Below, piece after piece: positions 16,493 to 25,310 of a stretch of DNA of 64,000 nt. Location: NCBI GenBank assembly GCA_947382645.1, contig CANDAE010000010.1, positions 65,457 through 129,456 of the forward strand, in the 5' to 3' direction. How positions within the stretch are numbered: position 1 is the first letter of the stretch; each line of letters opens with the position of its first letter. Under the pieces are notes generated by a model that was given only the letters and a program-made list of their open reading frames with translations, ran no database searches and was not told where the DNA came from. The position numbers and the translations under genes are program-made. Origin of the DNA: Suilimivivens sp009774465 (GTDB lineage: Bacteria > Bacillota > Clostridia > Lachnospirales > Lachnospiraceae).

Positions 16493-17623
16493 ATGCAGAT
16501 AGAAAGAAAAATATTATTAAATCCCGGACCTGCAACTACAACAGATACTGTAAAAATGGCACAGATTGTACCTGACATCTGCCCAAGAGAAAAAGAATTT
16601 GCTTCCATGATGAAGCAGATGAGAGAAGATCTGGTCCGTATTGTTCATGGCAGCCCTGATAAATACACTTCCGTCCTTTTCTGCGGTTCCGGAACCATTA
16701 ATATTGATGTGTGTTTGAACTCACTTCTTCCCGAAGGAAAAAAGATATTAATTGTCAATAATGGTGCCTACAGCGCCCGGGCAGCGGAAGTATGTGAATA
16801 TTACCATCTGCCATTTATCAATCTTAGATTTCCGGTGGATGAACTGCCTGATTTGGCTCAAATTGAAACTGCGTTAAAAGAAAATCCGGATATTGCTCTG
16901 GTTCATACCACCCACAATGAAACCGGCACAGGTATCTTAAATCCTATTCGGGAAATTGGCGCTCTGGTTCATAAATATCATGCTGTTTTTACGGTGGATA
17001 CTACATCTACTTATGCCATGCGTCCAATTAACATAGAAGAAGACCAAATTGATTTTTGCATGGCTTCCGCCCAGAAGGGGCTTATGGCAATGACAGGACT
17101 GTCATTTATTGTTGGCAATAGGGAAATAATTAAAAAATCAGCTGAATATCCTAAACGTTCCTATTACTGCAACCTGTATCTGCAATATCATTTTTTTGAA
17201 ACAACAGGAGAAATGCACTTTACTCCTCCCGTTCAGACAATCTATGCCGCACGTCAGGCAATCAGGGAATACTTTGCAGAAGGAGAAGAGACGAAATGGC
17301 AGCGGCACTTAAGCGTTTTTCATGCCATTCATGAAGGACTTGACAGGCTGGGATTTAAAGATATTATTAAAAGAAAGTGGCAGGCAGGGCTTGTTGTTTC
17401 TGTCAGGTATCCGGATGATGCCAACTGGGATTTTGAAAAAATTCATGACTATTGTTATGACAGAGGTTTTACAATTTATCCTGGAAAAATTTCCTCCCAG
17501 AACACTTTCAGATTATGCGCATTAGGCGCTATCACCACAGAAGATATTAAAAACTTTTTTGACATATTTGAGGAAGCCCTGAAAAAATATGAGATAAAAA
17601 TTCCTGTTCAATATAATGATTAA
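16493..17623 (+). CDS. phnW: 2-aminoethylphosphonate-pyruvate transaminase (biosynthetic)
   Basis: 376 residues, a class V aminotransferase of fold type I. The start ILLNPGPATTTDTVKMAQ is characteristic of PhnW and related AEP or serine-glyoxylate transaminases. GSGTINIDVCL binds the PLP phosphate, the VDTTSTYAM segment holds the cofactor-binding Asp, and Lys195 in ASAQKGL is the Schiff-base lysine. In this cluster it would aminate phosphonoacetaldehyde, the product of the decarboxylase gene at 19681, to 2-aminoethylphosphonate. The catabolic direction is unlikely, because no phosphonatase is present and PEP mutase and the decarboxylase are. A strong AAAGGAG site precedes it. Confidence 0.92.
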   Translation: MQIERKILLNPGPATTTDTVKMAQIVPDICPREKEFASMMKQMREDLVRIVHGSPDKYTSVLFCGSGTINIDVCLNSLLPEGKKILIVNNGAYSARAAEVCEYYHLPFINLRFPVDELPDLAQIETALKENPDIALVHTTHNETGTGILNPIREIGALVHKYHAVFTVDTTSTYAMRPINIEEDQIDFCMASAQKGLMAMTGLSFIVGNREIIKKSAEYPKRSYYCNLYLQYHFFETTGEMHFTPPVQTIYAARQAIREYFAEGEETKWQRHLSVFHAIHEGLDRLGFKDIIKRKWQAGLVVSVRYPDDANWDFEKIHDYCYDRGFTIYPGKISSQNTFRLCALGAITTEDIKNFFDIFEEALKKYEIKIPVQYND

Positions 17624-17658
17624 CTGTTTTTAGTCCACAGAAAAGGAAATACAATAAA

Positions 17659-18954
17659 ATGAAAAAAGTATACACATGTTTCTGTACGGATGTGATCCAT
17701 GAAGGCCATCTTAATATTTTAAAAGAAGCAAACAAATACGGTGATGTCACTGTAGGTATTCTCAGTGATGCCGCAATGATAAAGTACAACCGTTTTCCCA
17801 CCATTTCCATTGAAGAGCGGAAAACAATTGTAAAAGAAACCGGACTGGTTTCAAACATTATCATTCAGAACGAAATTATGTACGATAATGTCTTAGCACA
17901 GCTAAAACCCGACTACGTAATTCATGGCGATAACTGGTGCAAAGGTCCGGAAAGTGCAATCAGAACCAACGTAATTAATAATTTAAATAAATATGGCGGA
18001 AAACTGATTGAAATTGGTTACACTTATAATGAAAATGTCCGGAAAATTGACGATAACATAAAAGAAAAGCTTGCAATGCCTGAATTCAGAAGAAAACGTC
18101 TCCGCCAGCTTTTAAAATTATGCCCCATTGTAAAAGCAATTGAGGCTCACAGCGGACTTACAGGGCTGATTGCGGAAAAAACAGTTGTTGAACACAACGG
18201 AGAATTAGATCAGTTTGATGCCATGTGGCTGTCGAGCCTTTGTGACTCTACTGCCAAAGGCAAACCTGATATTGAGCTTGTGGATATGTCCTCCAGAATA
18301 CGCACCATTGACGATATTATGGAAGTAACTACAAAACCTGTTATTTTAGACGGAGATACCGGCGGTCTGGTGGAACATTTTATTTATAATGTGCGCACCT
18401 TAGAGCGCATGGGCGTATCGGCAGTGATTATTGAAGATAAAACCGGGCTTAAGAAAAATTCCTTATTTGGCACGGAAGTGGCACAGACACAGGATTCCAT
18501 TGAAAACTTTTGCGAAAAGATTCGCGCCGGAAAAAATGCACAGAGAACAGAAGAATTCATGATTATAGCCAGAATTGAAAGCCTGATTCTTGAAAAAGGC
18601 CAGGAAGATGCTCTTAAACGTGCTTTTGCATATGTGGATGCAGGCGCTGACGGTATTATGATTCATTCCAGAAAATCATTGCCTGACGAAATTTTTGCCT
18701 TTTGCGACGCTTTTAGAGCAAAAGATTCACATACACCCATTGTTGTGGTTCCAACATCCTTCAACTGCGTGACAGAAGCAGAACTGATTAAGCATGGAGT
18801 AAATATTGTAATTTACGCAAACCAGTTAACGCGCAGCGCTTTTCCGGCCATGCAGAATACTGCCATAGATATTTTAAAAAACCACAGAGCTTTGGAAGTG
18901 GATTCCAGACTAATGCCTTTTAAAGAAATTATCACCTTAATTGATGACATATAA
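17659..18954 (+). CDS. aepX: Phosphoenolpyruvate mutase with N-terminal cytidylyltransferase-like domain
   Basis: 431 residues. The C-terminal half (about 155-430) is PEP mutase, which rearranges PEP to phosphonopyruvate, the committed C-P bond-forming step. The signature EDKTGLKKNS is at 259-268 and the metal-site loop DGDTGG at 231-236. The N-terminal 130 residues are a Rossmann-type cytidylyltransferase fold with HEGH (14-17), the HxGH nucleotide-binding motif, and a following VIHGDNW. The usual ISTT-type motif is replaced by IRTNVINNL, so activity is uncertain. The same two-domain layout is known in Fom1 of fosfomycin synthesis, where the first domain cytidylylates a phosphonate. Confidence 0.94.
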   Translation: MKKVYTCFCTDVIHEGHLNILKEANKYGDVTVGILSDAAMIKYNRFPTISIEERKTIVKETGLVSNIIIQNEIMYDNVLAQLKPDYVIHGDNWCKGPESAIRTNVINNLNKYGGKLIEIGYTYNENVRKIDDNIKEKLAMPEFRRKRLRQLLKLCPIVKAIEAHSGLTGLIAEKTVVEHNGELDQFDAMWLSSLCDSTAKGKPDIELVDMSSRIRTIDDIMEVTTKPVILDGDTGGLVEHFIYNVRTLERMGVSAVIIEDKTGLKKNSLFGTEVAQTQDSIENFCEKIRAGKNAQRTEEFMIIARIESLILEKGQEDALKRAFAYVDAGADGIMIHSRKSLPDEIFAFCDAFRAKDSHTPIVVVPTSFNCVTEAELIKHGVNIVIYANQLTRSAFPAMQNTAIDILKNHRALEVDSRLMPFKEIITLIDDI

Positions 18955-18967
18955 AGTGAGTAAAATT

Positions 18968-19678
18968 ATGAGCAAAGAAATTGGTATCATTATGGCAGCA
19001 GGGCTTGGAAGCAGAATGCACCCTGTCACAAAAACAATTCCCAAGCCTCTCGTAAAAGTATTTGGAAAACCTCTTATTGAAACTGTCATTGATGGCCTTT
19101 TAAAAAGAGGTGTTACGGAGATTTATGTTATTGTAGGCTATTTAAAGGAATGTTTTTCCGGATTGTGCGATAAATATCCACAGATTACATTAATTACAAA
19201 TCCCGATTACCTTGTGAAAAATAATATTTCTTCCATTTATGCTGCCAGAAATGTTTTAGGCAAGGCCAATTGTTTTATCTGCGAAGCAGACTTGTTGATT
19301 TCCGATTCATCCGTATTTGAAAAAAAATTAAGCAGTTCCTGCTATTATGGCCGGATGATGGCCGGTGTTTCTGACGATTGGATCTTTGAATTAAAGGACG
19401 GTTATATTTCCAGAGTCAAAAAAGGTGGTAAAGATACCTACAACATGGTGGGTATCTCCTACTTTACAAAAAAAGACAGCCTGATTTTAAAGGAAAAAAT
19501 TGAGGAAGCATACCGCCAGGAGCAAAATTCCAATTTGTATTGGGATGAGGTAGTGGACTTAAATCTGAACGAACTTAAACTTAAAATTGAGCCTGTAGAA
19601 GAAGGACAAATTATCGAAATTGATACGGTAGAAGAATTGCTTGCAATTGATCCAAATGCAGGAGAACAGGAGTGCTGA
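18968..19678 (+). CDS. Nucleotidyltransferase, probable CTP:phosphonoalkyl (AEP) cytidylyltransferase
   Basis: About 236 residues from the ATG at 18968; a frame from 18941 exists but has no binding site. The N-terminal IMAAGLGSRMHPVTKTIPKPLVKVFGKPL is the NTP-transferase signature, with the GxGxRM loop for the nucleotide phosphates and the PKPL segment. Internal aspartates (EADLLI at about 100, WDEVVD at about 190) are likely metal ligands. Relatives in phosphonate clusters (PntC type) and choline-phosphate cytidylyltransferases (LicC type) make CMP-activated head groups. Activation of AEP to CMP-AEP for the downstream transferase is the best reading. A sugar-1-phosphate substrate is the alternative. 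Confidence 0.85.
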   Translation: MSKEIGIIMAAGLGSRMHPVTKTIPKPLVKVFGKPLIETVIDGLLKRGVTEIYVIVGYLKECFSGLCDKYPQITLITNPDYLVKNNISSIYAARNVLGKANCFICEADLLISDSSVFEKKLSSSCYYGRMMAGVSDDWIFELKDGYISRVKKGGKDTYNMVGISYFTKKDSLILKEKIEEAYRQEQNSNLYWDEVVDLNLNELKLKIEPVEEGQIIEIDTVEELLAIDPNAGEQEC

Positions 19679-19680
19679 AA

Positions 19681-20829
19681 ATGAAAGCTGACTTTTTCTT
19701 ACATAAAATAAATGAAATGGGCATTCAAACTATTGTCGGAGTGCCTGATTCCACATTAAAGCAGCTATGTGACGAAATTCAACTGGATGCCGGAAAAAAT
19801 TTCCGTCATTACGTAACTGCAAACGAAGGGGCTGCTGTCGCCCTTGCTTCCGGTGAATATCTTGCCACAGACAGGCCATGCTGTGTCTATCTGCAGAACT
19901 CCGGCATTGGCAATATAATTAATCCGGTTGCTTCTATCACCAACAGGGAAGTATATGGAATTCCAATGCTTTTTGTAATTGGCTGGCGGGGTGAACCGGG
20001 CAAAAAGGATGAACCCCAGCATGTCTATCAGGGAAAAATTACCTGCAAATTACTGGAAGTAATGGACATTCCTTATTCCGTTATTGATTCTGAAACCACA
20101 AACGAGGAACTTGATACGATTCTTGCAAACGCAGATTCTCACCTTTCAAATGAAATGCAATATGCTTTGGTAGTAAAAAAAGACACTTTTGAAAAGGGTT
20201 CTTCCTTTACCTGGGATAATGGCTATGCGCTTGTACGCGAACAGGCCTTAAAAACAATTCTTGAGGAGGTATATGAAGATTCTTACCTTATATCCACCAC
20301 TGGAAAAATTTCCAGGGAGCTGTACGAGCAGAGCAACCAGCTTTTTGGCAGTCATGAGCGGCTTTTTATGTGCGTTGGAGGCATGGGGCATGCATCCATG
20401 ATCGCATATGGTATGGCACAGGCAGATAAAACGAAAAAAATCGTCTGTATAGATGGAGACGGGGCCCTTATGATGCATATGGGTTCTTTGGCATTTATTG
20501 CAAAACAGGCTCCTGAAAATTATTTGCATATTGTAATCAATAATGCTTCCCACGAATCAGTAGGCGCTATGCCTACCGGTTTTTCGGGCCAGACTTACGC
20601 TCAAATTGCAAAAGCATGCGGATATCCTCATGTCACTACCGTTTACACGAAAGAAGATCTTAAGGCAGCTTTACAGAAGGCTAAAAAAATGCAAAAACTT
20701 TCTTTCATTGAGGTTATGGTATCTCTGGATTCCAGAAAGGATTTAGGCAGGCCTTTGGAAAGTGCAAGGGAAAACAGGATTCAATTTATGAATACCTGTA
20801 TTAATCAATATAAGGGAGATTTTAAATGA
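19681..20829 (+). CDS. aepY: Phosphonopyruvate decarboxylase
   Basis: 382 residues from the ATG at 19681, with AGGAG 8 bases before it; an in-frame GTG three codons earlier is possible. It is a thiamine-diphosphate enzyme that makes phosphonoacetaldehyde from phosphonopyruvate, pulling the unfavourable mutase reaction forward. The N-terminal half carries GVPDSTLKQLCD and the catalytic Glu in ANEGAAVALASGEYLA. The C-terminal half has the ThDP/Mg motif IDGDGALMMHMG with the closing NNASHES. It is compact for a ThDP enzyme, as is usual for this family. It overlaps the next gene by 4 bases (ATGA). Confidence 0.93.
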   Translation: MKADFFLHKINEMGIQTIVGVPDSTLKQLCDEIQLDAGKNFRHYVTANEGAAVALASGEYLATDRPCCVYLQNSGIGNIINPVASITNREVYGIPMLFVIGWRGEPGKKDEPQHVYQGKITCKLLEVMDIPYSVIDSETTNEELDTILANADSHLSNEMQYALVVKKDTFEKGSSFTWDNGYALVREQALKTILEEVYEDSYLISTTGKISRELYEQSNQLFGSHERLFMCVGGMGHASMIAYGMAQADKTKKIVCIDGDGALMMHMGSLAFIAKQAPENYLHIVINNASHESVGAMPTGFSGQTYAQIAKACGYPHVTTVYTKEDLKAALQKAKKMQKLSFIEVMVSLDSRKDLGRPLESARENRIQFMNTCINQYKGDFK

Positions 20830-22535
20830 AAGAAAAACTGAAAAATTGGGGCATCGGTTTTTTGATATGCTTTTTATTTGCCTTTATGCTTTTGATTTTC
20901 GGCCCGGCAGAAATTTATTTTGTAAATGTAGCTGAATTTAAATTTGTGTATGGTGAGTTTGTATGGCTCCTGTCCGGAATTGCCATAATCAGTTCCGCTG
21001 TCATAAGTTTTCTTGCTGCATTTCTTCCGCCTGTAGTAAGAAAAATTATATGGTCTGTTTTCTTCGGGCTGTCTGTTGCCGGTTATGCACAAATTATGTT
21101 TATCAATGAAGGGCTGGATCTGCTTGGAATGAATCCGGAAGGCTATCAATCCGGTATTGGACAGGCTGTTTTCAATGGCTTTCTATGGCTGGCGCTGCTT
21201 GCTCTTATTATTTTTCTGGCTTTATGGAAGGAAAAAATCTGGCAAAGCATCATTTGCTTTGGAGCAGTTTTTTTAATAGGCATTCAATCGGTTGCCTGGA
21301 TTTCATTGATGTTATCGGCTGAAGAAATTGCATACAAATACGAAGAAGGCGAATGGTCTCTTTCAGGTGAAGACCAGTTCAAAGTATCCTCTGGCAAAAA
21401 TATTATTGTATTTGTACTGGATTATTTCAGCAATCAATATATAGAACCAACAATGGAACAGTACCCTGATCTGCTTGACGGTTTGAATGATTTTACCTAC
21501 TACAGCAACACTGACTGCACCTATTTCGGCACATATCCATCACTGGCACATATGCTGTCAGGCTCGGAACCTGATCCTTCAATTTCAATTAATGACTGGA
21601 CCTCAAAAATATGGCAGGACGAAAAAACAGTGGGATTTTATCAGGCTTTGCATGATCAGAATTATGTGGTAAATGTTTATACTCCGGATAAAAACATGCT
21701 TTGCGGCATGAACAGTGCAGAAATATTAAACCAAAATTTTTCCAACGTTACCAATGCCGGACAGGACTTTAATGTAAACTACGTCCTTCTTGCAAAAACA
21801 ATGATTAAAATGTCAGCTTACCGTATGTTTCCATATGCATTAAAACCTTATTTCTATGCAAATGTCAGCGAGTATTCTGAAATTATTACTCCGAAAAGCA
21901 GAGGAGTAAGCCATGAAAACCACCGTTATTATGGACATTTACTGGAAGAAAAGCTTTCAACAGATGACAAATCAAATTATTATATATTCCAGCATTTGTC
22001 GGGAACTCATGTCTATGAAACAGACATAACAGGTGAATATGCAGAAAACTCTTCTCTGGAAAAAACCGCAAAGGGCTGTATGGTCATCATGGAGGAATAT
22101 TTAAATCAATTAAAAGAACTTGGAGTTTATGACGATGCCACTATTATTATAACAGCAGATCATGGAGGTTCAAGGGACTCACAGGTTATATTTTTTATGA
22201 AAAATGCTCATGAATCCCATGAAGAAATGCTTATCAGCAATGCTCCTATTGGTTTAACAGAATTTCAGGCGACTATTGCACAATCTGCCGGAATTGATTA
22301 TTCACCTTATGGACCAGCAGTCAGCGATATCTCTCCCTCTATACCCAGGGAAAGAACTGTATGGGTTCGTTTGTATGTTGATACCCTGCCCTCTGTTCCA
22401 AAATATTCCGGCGAAGGAGAAAGTGTATCCAATGCCTACTGCGGCTTTACCTATACGGGAGATATCAACGATCTATTCGAAAAATATGATGATGGACCAG
22501 ATATTATCATTCCGGAAACAGACGGATTTTTCTAA
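20826..22535 (+). CDS. Membrane-anchored sulfatase/alkaline-phosphatase-fold protein
   Basis: 569 residues. Four to five membrane helices fill residues 1-165, followed by an extracellular domain of the alkaline phosphatase superfamily. Visible motifs are NIIVFVLDYFSNQYI (metal-binding Asp), TYPSLAHMLSG (region of the usual Thr/Ser nucleophile) and ITADHGGS (metal Asp-His pair); GTHVYE may give a further histidine. LtaS and phosphoethanolamine transferases have this layout. Translationally coupled to aepY, it may transfer or hydrolyse a phospho(no)diester on the exported glycan or lipid. The conserved set appears complete enough for catalysis, but the reaction is unknown. Confidence 0.82.
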   Translation: MKEKLKNWGIGFLICFLFAFMLLIFGPAEIYFVNVAEFKFVYGEFVWLLSGIAIISSAVISFLAAFLPPVVRKIIWSVFFGLSVAGYAQIMFINEGLDLLGMNPEGYQSGIGQAVFNGFLWLALLALIIFLALWKEKIWQSIICFGAVFLIGIQSVAWISLMLSAEEIAYKYEEGEWSLSGEDQFKVSSGKNIIVFVLDYFSNQYIEPTMEQYPDLLDGLNDFTYYSNTDCTYFGTYPSLAHMLSGSEPDPSISINDWTSKIWQDEKTVGFYQALHDQNYVVNVYTPDKNMLCGMNSAEILNQNFSNVTNAGQDFNVNYVLLAKTMIKMSAYRMFPYALKPYFYANVSEYSEIITPKSRGVSHENHRYYGHLLEEKLSTDDKSNYYIFQHLSGTHVYETDITGEYAENSSLEKTAKGCMVIMEEYLNQLKELGVYDDATIIITADHGGSRDSQVIFFMKNAHESHEEMLISNAPIGLTEFQATIAQSAGIDYSPYGPAVSDISPSIPRERTVWVRLYVDTLPSVPKYSGEGESVSNAYCGFTYTGDINDLFEKYDDGPDIIIPETDGFF

Positions 22536-22651
22536 AAAAACGTAACTATATAAACAACGTACGCTGCCTTCATAAGGCATCCTATGTTAATAAAATCATG
22601 TAAGTCTTTTCTGCATGGAAAGGGCTTATGTGGGAAAGCACAGGTATAACA

Positions 22652-23965
22652 ATGAACATAGTTTTATTATCCGGCGGCTCAGGCAAACGATTATGGCCGC
22701 TATCCAACGATATTCGTTCCAAACAGTTTATTAAAATTTTCAAAACACCGGAAGGCGGCTATGAATCTATGGTGCAGCGCGTTTATCATCAGATTCGTAA
22801 GGCTGATGAAAATGCCACCATCACCATTGCCACATCCAAAACACAGGTATCTGCAATTCACAATCAATTAGGTGATAATGTGGGTATTTCCGTAGAGCCC
22901 TGCAGAAGAGATACCTTTCCGGCAATTGCCCTGGCAACCGCTTACCTTCATGATGTTCTGGGCATTTCCAGGGAAGAATCTGTGGTAGTCTGTCCCGTGG
23001 ATCCTTACGTGGAGGATGATTATTTTGAAATGATTAAGAAATTAAGTCTTCAGGCAGATAAGGGAGAAGCAAATCTGGTTTTAATGGGAATTGAACCTAC
23101 CTACCCCAGTGAAAAGTATGGTTATATCATCCCGGAAAACAGTAATTTTATCAGTGATGTTTCCTGCTTTAAAGAAAAACCTGATGTAAAAACTGCCAAA
23201 GAATATATTTCCCAGGGAGCTTTGTGGAATGGAGGCGTGTTTGCTTATAAGTTAAAGTACGTCCTTGATAAAGCACATGAATTAATTGACTTTACTGACT
23301 ATGAAGATTTGTTTTCCAGGTATGAAACTTTAACTAAAATAAGTTTTGACTATGCAGTGGTGGAAAAAGAAAGTAAAATTCAGGTAATGCGTTTTTCCGG
23401 CCAGTGGAAGGATCTGGGCACCTGGAATACCCTGACGGAAGCAATGGAAGAGCCTAATGTTGGAGAAGCTGTAATGAATGAAACATGCAGCAATGTTCAC
23501 ATTATTAATGAACTTGATGTTCCCATTCTTGCGATGGGATTATCTGACGTAGTTATCTCAGCCAGCCCGGATGGCATTCTGGTTTCAGATAAAGAGCAGT
23601 CAAGTTACATTAAGCCTTTTGTTGATAAATTTGACCAGCAGATTATGTTTGCAGAAAAATCCTGGGGAAGTTTTCGGGTACTGGATGTAGAATCAGGCAG
23701 TATGACCATAAAAGTTATTTTAAACCCGGGACATAAAATGAACTATCACAGTCATAAACACAGGGATGAAATCTGGGTAGTTATCTCCGGCACAGGACAT
23801 ACTGTTGTAGACGGAATGGAACAAAAAGTCAGCGCCGGTGACGTAATCACCATGCAGGCCGGATGTCGTCATACTATTTTTGCCGATACAGAATTAAAGC
23901 TGATCGAGGTTCAATTAGGCAAGGAAATCAGTGTTCATGATAAACAAAAATTTGCACTTGAATAA
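22652..23965 (+). CDS. manC: Mannose-1-phosphate guanylyltransferase
   Basis: 437 residues from the ATG at 22652, chosen because the family begins immediately before MNIVLLSGGSGKRLWPLS; a start 24 bases earlier is possible. It makes GDP-mannose from GTP and mannose-1-phosphate. The signature loop GGSGKRLWPLS is followed by KQF, EPCRRDTFPAIA (about 78-90) and FKEKPD. The C-terminal 110 residues form a cupin with NYHSHKHRDEIWVV, the isomerase-like half of ManC proteins. The gene follows the phosphonate genes after a 116-bp gap with small hairpins. GDP-mannose may supply the glycan that carries the phosphonate (inference). No phosphomannomutase gene is in the window. Confidence 0.9.
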   Translation: MNIVLLSGGSGKRLWPLSNDIRSKQFIKIFKTPEGGYESMVQRVYHQIRKADENATITIATSKTQVSAIHNQLGDNVGISVEPCRRDTFPAIALATAYLHDVLGISREESVVVCPVDPYVEDDYFEMIKKLSLQADKGEANLVLMGIEPTYPSEKYGYIIPENSNFISDVSCFKEKPDVKTAKEYISQGALWNGGVFAYKLKYVLDKAHELIDFTDYEDLFSRYETLTKISFDYAVVEKESKIQVMRFSGQWKDLGTWNTLTEAMEEPNVGEAVMNETCSNVHIINELDVPILAMGLSDVVISASPDGILVSDKEQSSYIKPFVDKFDQQIMFAEKSWGSFRVLDVESGSMTIKVILNPGHKMNYHSHKHRDEIWVVISGTGHTVVDGMEQKVSAGDVITMQAGCRHTIFADTELKLIEVQLGKEISVHDKQKFALE

Positions 23966-24941
23966 CCCCTTTTTATTAAAACCGGCAGGAAAAGATTATC
24001 TGTGGGGCGGCCGCCGGTTAAATGACGATTTTTCAAAAGGCATTGATATGACGCCGCTGGCGGAAACCTGGGAATGTTCTACCCATCCTGATGGCCTCAG
24101 TATCATAAACAGCGGAGTTCATAAAGGCGCTTTTCTTTCTGACGTGCTGCAGGCACACCCTGAATATTTGGGCCTGCATTCCATGTCCCAAAAAGAGCTT
24201 CCAATCCTGATTAAATTTATTGATGCAAAAGATGATTTGTCTGTACAGGTGCATCCGGACGACGCTTACGCAATGGCCCATGAAAAAGGCGCCAACGGAA
24301 AAACAGAAATGTGGTACGTTATGGATGCTTCAAAAGACGCTAAGCTCATCTACGGTCTTTCCCACACTGCCGATAAGGAAACCATAAAAAAAGGAATTGA
24401 AGAGGGAACCCTTGAAAAGTACCTTCAAAAAGTACCTGTTAAAAAAAATGATGTTTTTTCCATAGAGCCCGGCACCATACATGCCATTGGTGCAGGTGCC
24501 CTGATTGCAGAAGTACAGGAAAATTCAAATATTACTTACCGCCTGTATGATTATGACCGTATAGATAAAACAGGGCATAAAAGAGCTCTGCATATAGAAA
24601 AAGCTCTTGATGTGGCTAATTTAAACGGAATCGAAGCACCAAGACAAAATTTAAGGGTATTAAAATATCAGCCCGGTTGTGCTGTTGAGTTTTTATACCG
24701 CTGTAAATATTTTCAAGTGGAACGTATGCTGGTAAATACGGAGCGGATTCGTGAAATGGTTCCCTTTGCCACCACCGAACTTTCCTTTGAAGTACTGCTG
24801 TGCATGGATGGCTGCGGAAGTATATCCTTCGGAAAAAATGAAATGCTCCACTTCTTTCGCGGCGACTGTATTTTTGTACCTGCAAGCTCTGTTTCCATTA
24901 AAATTCATGGCAGTGCACAATTCTTAAAGGTAGGCTGTTAG
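23937..24941 (+). CDS. manA: Mannose-6-phosphate isomerase, class I
   Basis: 334 residues from the ATG at 23937; a GTG two codons earlier is about equally supported. It converts fructose-6-phosphate to mannose-6-phosphate with zinc. Motifs are DYLWGGRRL near the start, the zinc-binding QVHPDD (about 98-103), EMWYV, IEPGTIHAIGAG (zinc His) and YRLYDYDR. It overlaps the 3' end of manC by 29 bases. ManA plus ManC provides two of the three steps from fructose-6-phosphate to GDP-mannose. Confidence 0.93.
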   Translation: MINKNLHLNNPFLLKPAGKDYLWGGRRLNDDFSKGIDMTPLAETWECSTHPDGLSIINSGVHKGAFLSDVLQAHPEYLGLHSMSQKELPILIKFIDAKDDLSVQVHPDDAYAMAHEKGANGKTEMWYVMDASKDAKLIYGLSHTADKETIKKGIEEGTLEKYLQKVPVKKNDVFSIEPGTIHAIGAGALIAEVQENSNITYRLYDYDRIDKTGHKRALHIEKALDVANLNGIEAPRQNLRVLKYQPGCAVEFLYRCKYFQVERMLVNTERIREMVPFATTELSFEVLLCMDGCGSISFGKNEMLHFFRGDCIFVPASSVSIKIHGSAQFLKVGC

Positions 24942-24962
24942 AAAAAATCAGAAAAAAAGTAT

Positions 24963-24991
24963 TTGACTTTTAAATTTTTCAGTGATATTAT
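24963..24991 (+). promoter_or_regulatory. trp operon promoter
   Basis: TTGACT (24963-24968), a 17-base spacer and TATTAT (24986-24991) form a near-consensus sigma-A promoter. Transcription would begin near 24998, just before the T-box leader. Confidence 0.8.
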
Positions 24992-24997
24992 GTAAAA

Positions 24998-25291
24998 AAT
25001 TAATAACACCTAAACCGTTGATGCGGAGATAAAGGTGATGATGCTCCCACAGAGAGCCCGGATTGCTGAGAACGGGCGGAAAACAAATCATCAAATGGAC
25101 CGCTGAGGGTGCAGTGAACAATAGTTGCTTCGTAACTATTCAGTATTCTGCAACGTAAGGCATACGTCAGTTGCCAGGGATATGATGGTATCCCGTAAGC
25201 GTACAGCATGGGCTGTAAATCAAGGTGGCACCGCGGATATAGTATACTTATTCGTCCTTGACAGAAATACTTCTGTCAGGGGCGTTTTTTT
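24998..25291 (+). promoter_or_regulatory. Tryptophan T-box leader with terminator/antiterminator
   Basis: The gap from 24942 to 25310 holds the trp promoter and this leader. The conserved T-box core AGGTGGCACCGCGG is at 25223-25236. Stem I features (AGAGAGCC at about 25052, GCTGAGAA, GGGCGG) precede it. The likely specifier is TGG (Trp) at 25096-25098, followed by the usual ACC. A terminator follows: CGTCCTTGACAGAA (25253-25266) pairs with TTCTGTCAGGGGCG (25271-25284, two G-U pairs) around ATAC, then seven T residues. In the known mechanism, uncharged tRNA-Trp pairs with the specifier and the T-box bulge and prevents the terminator from forming, switching on trpE and the genes behind it. Confidence 0.93.
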
Positions 25292-25310
25292 GTGTAAGAA
25301 AGGAGACATT

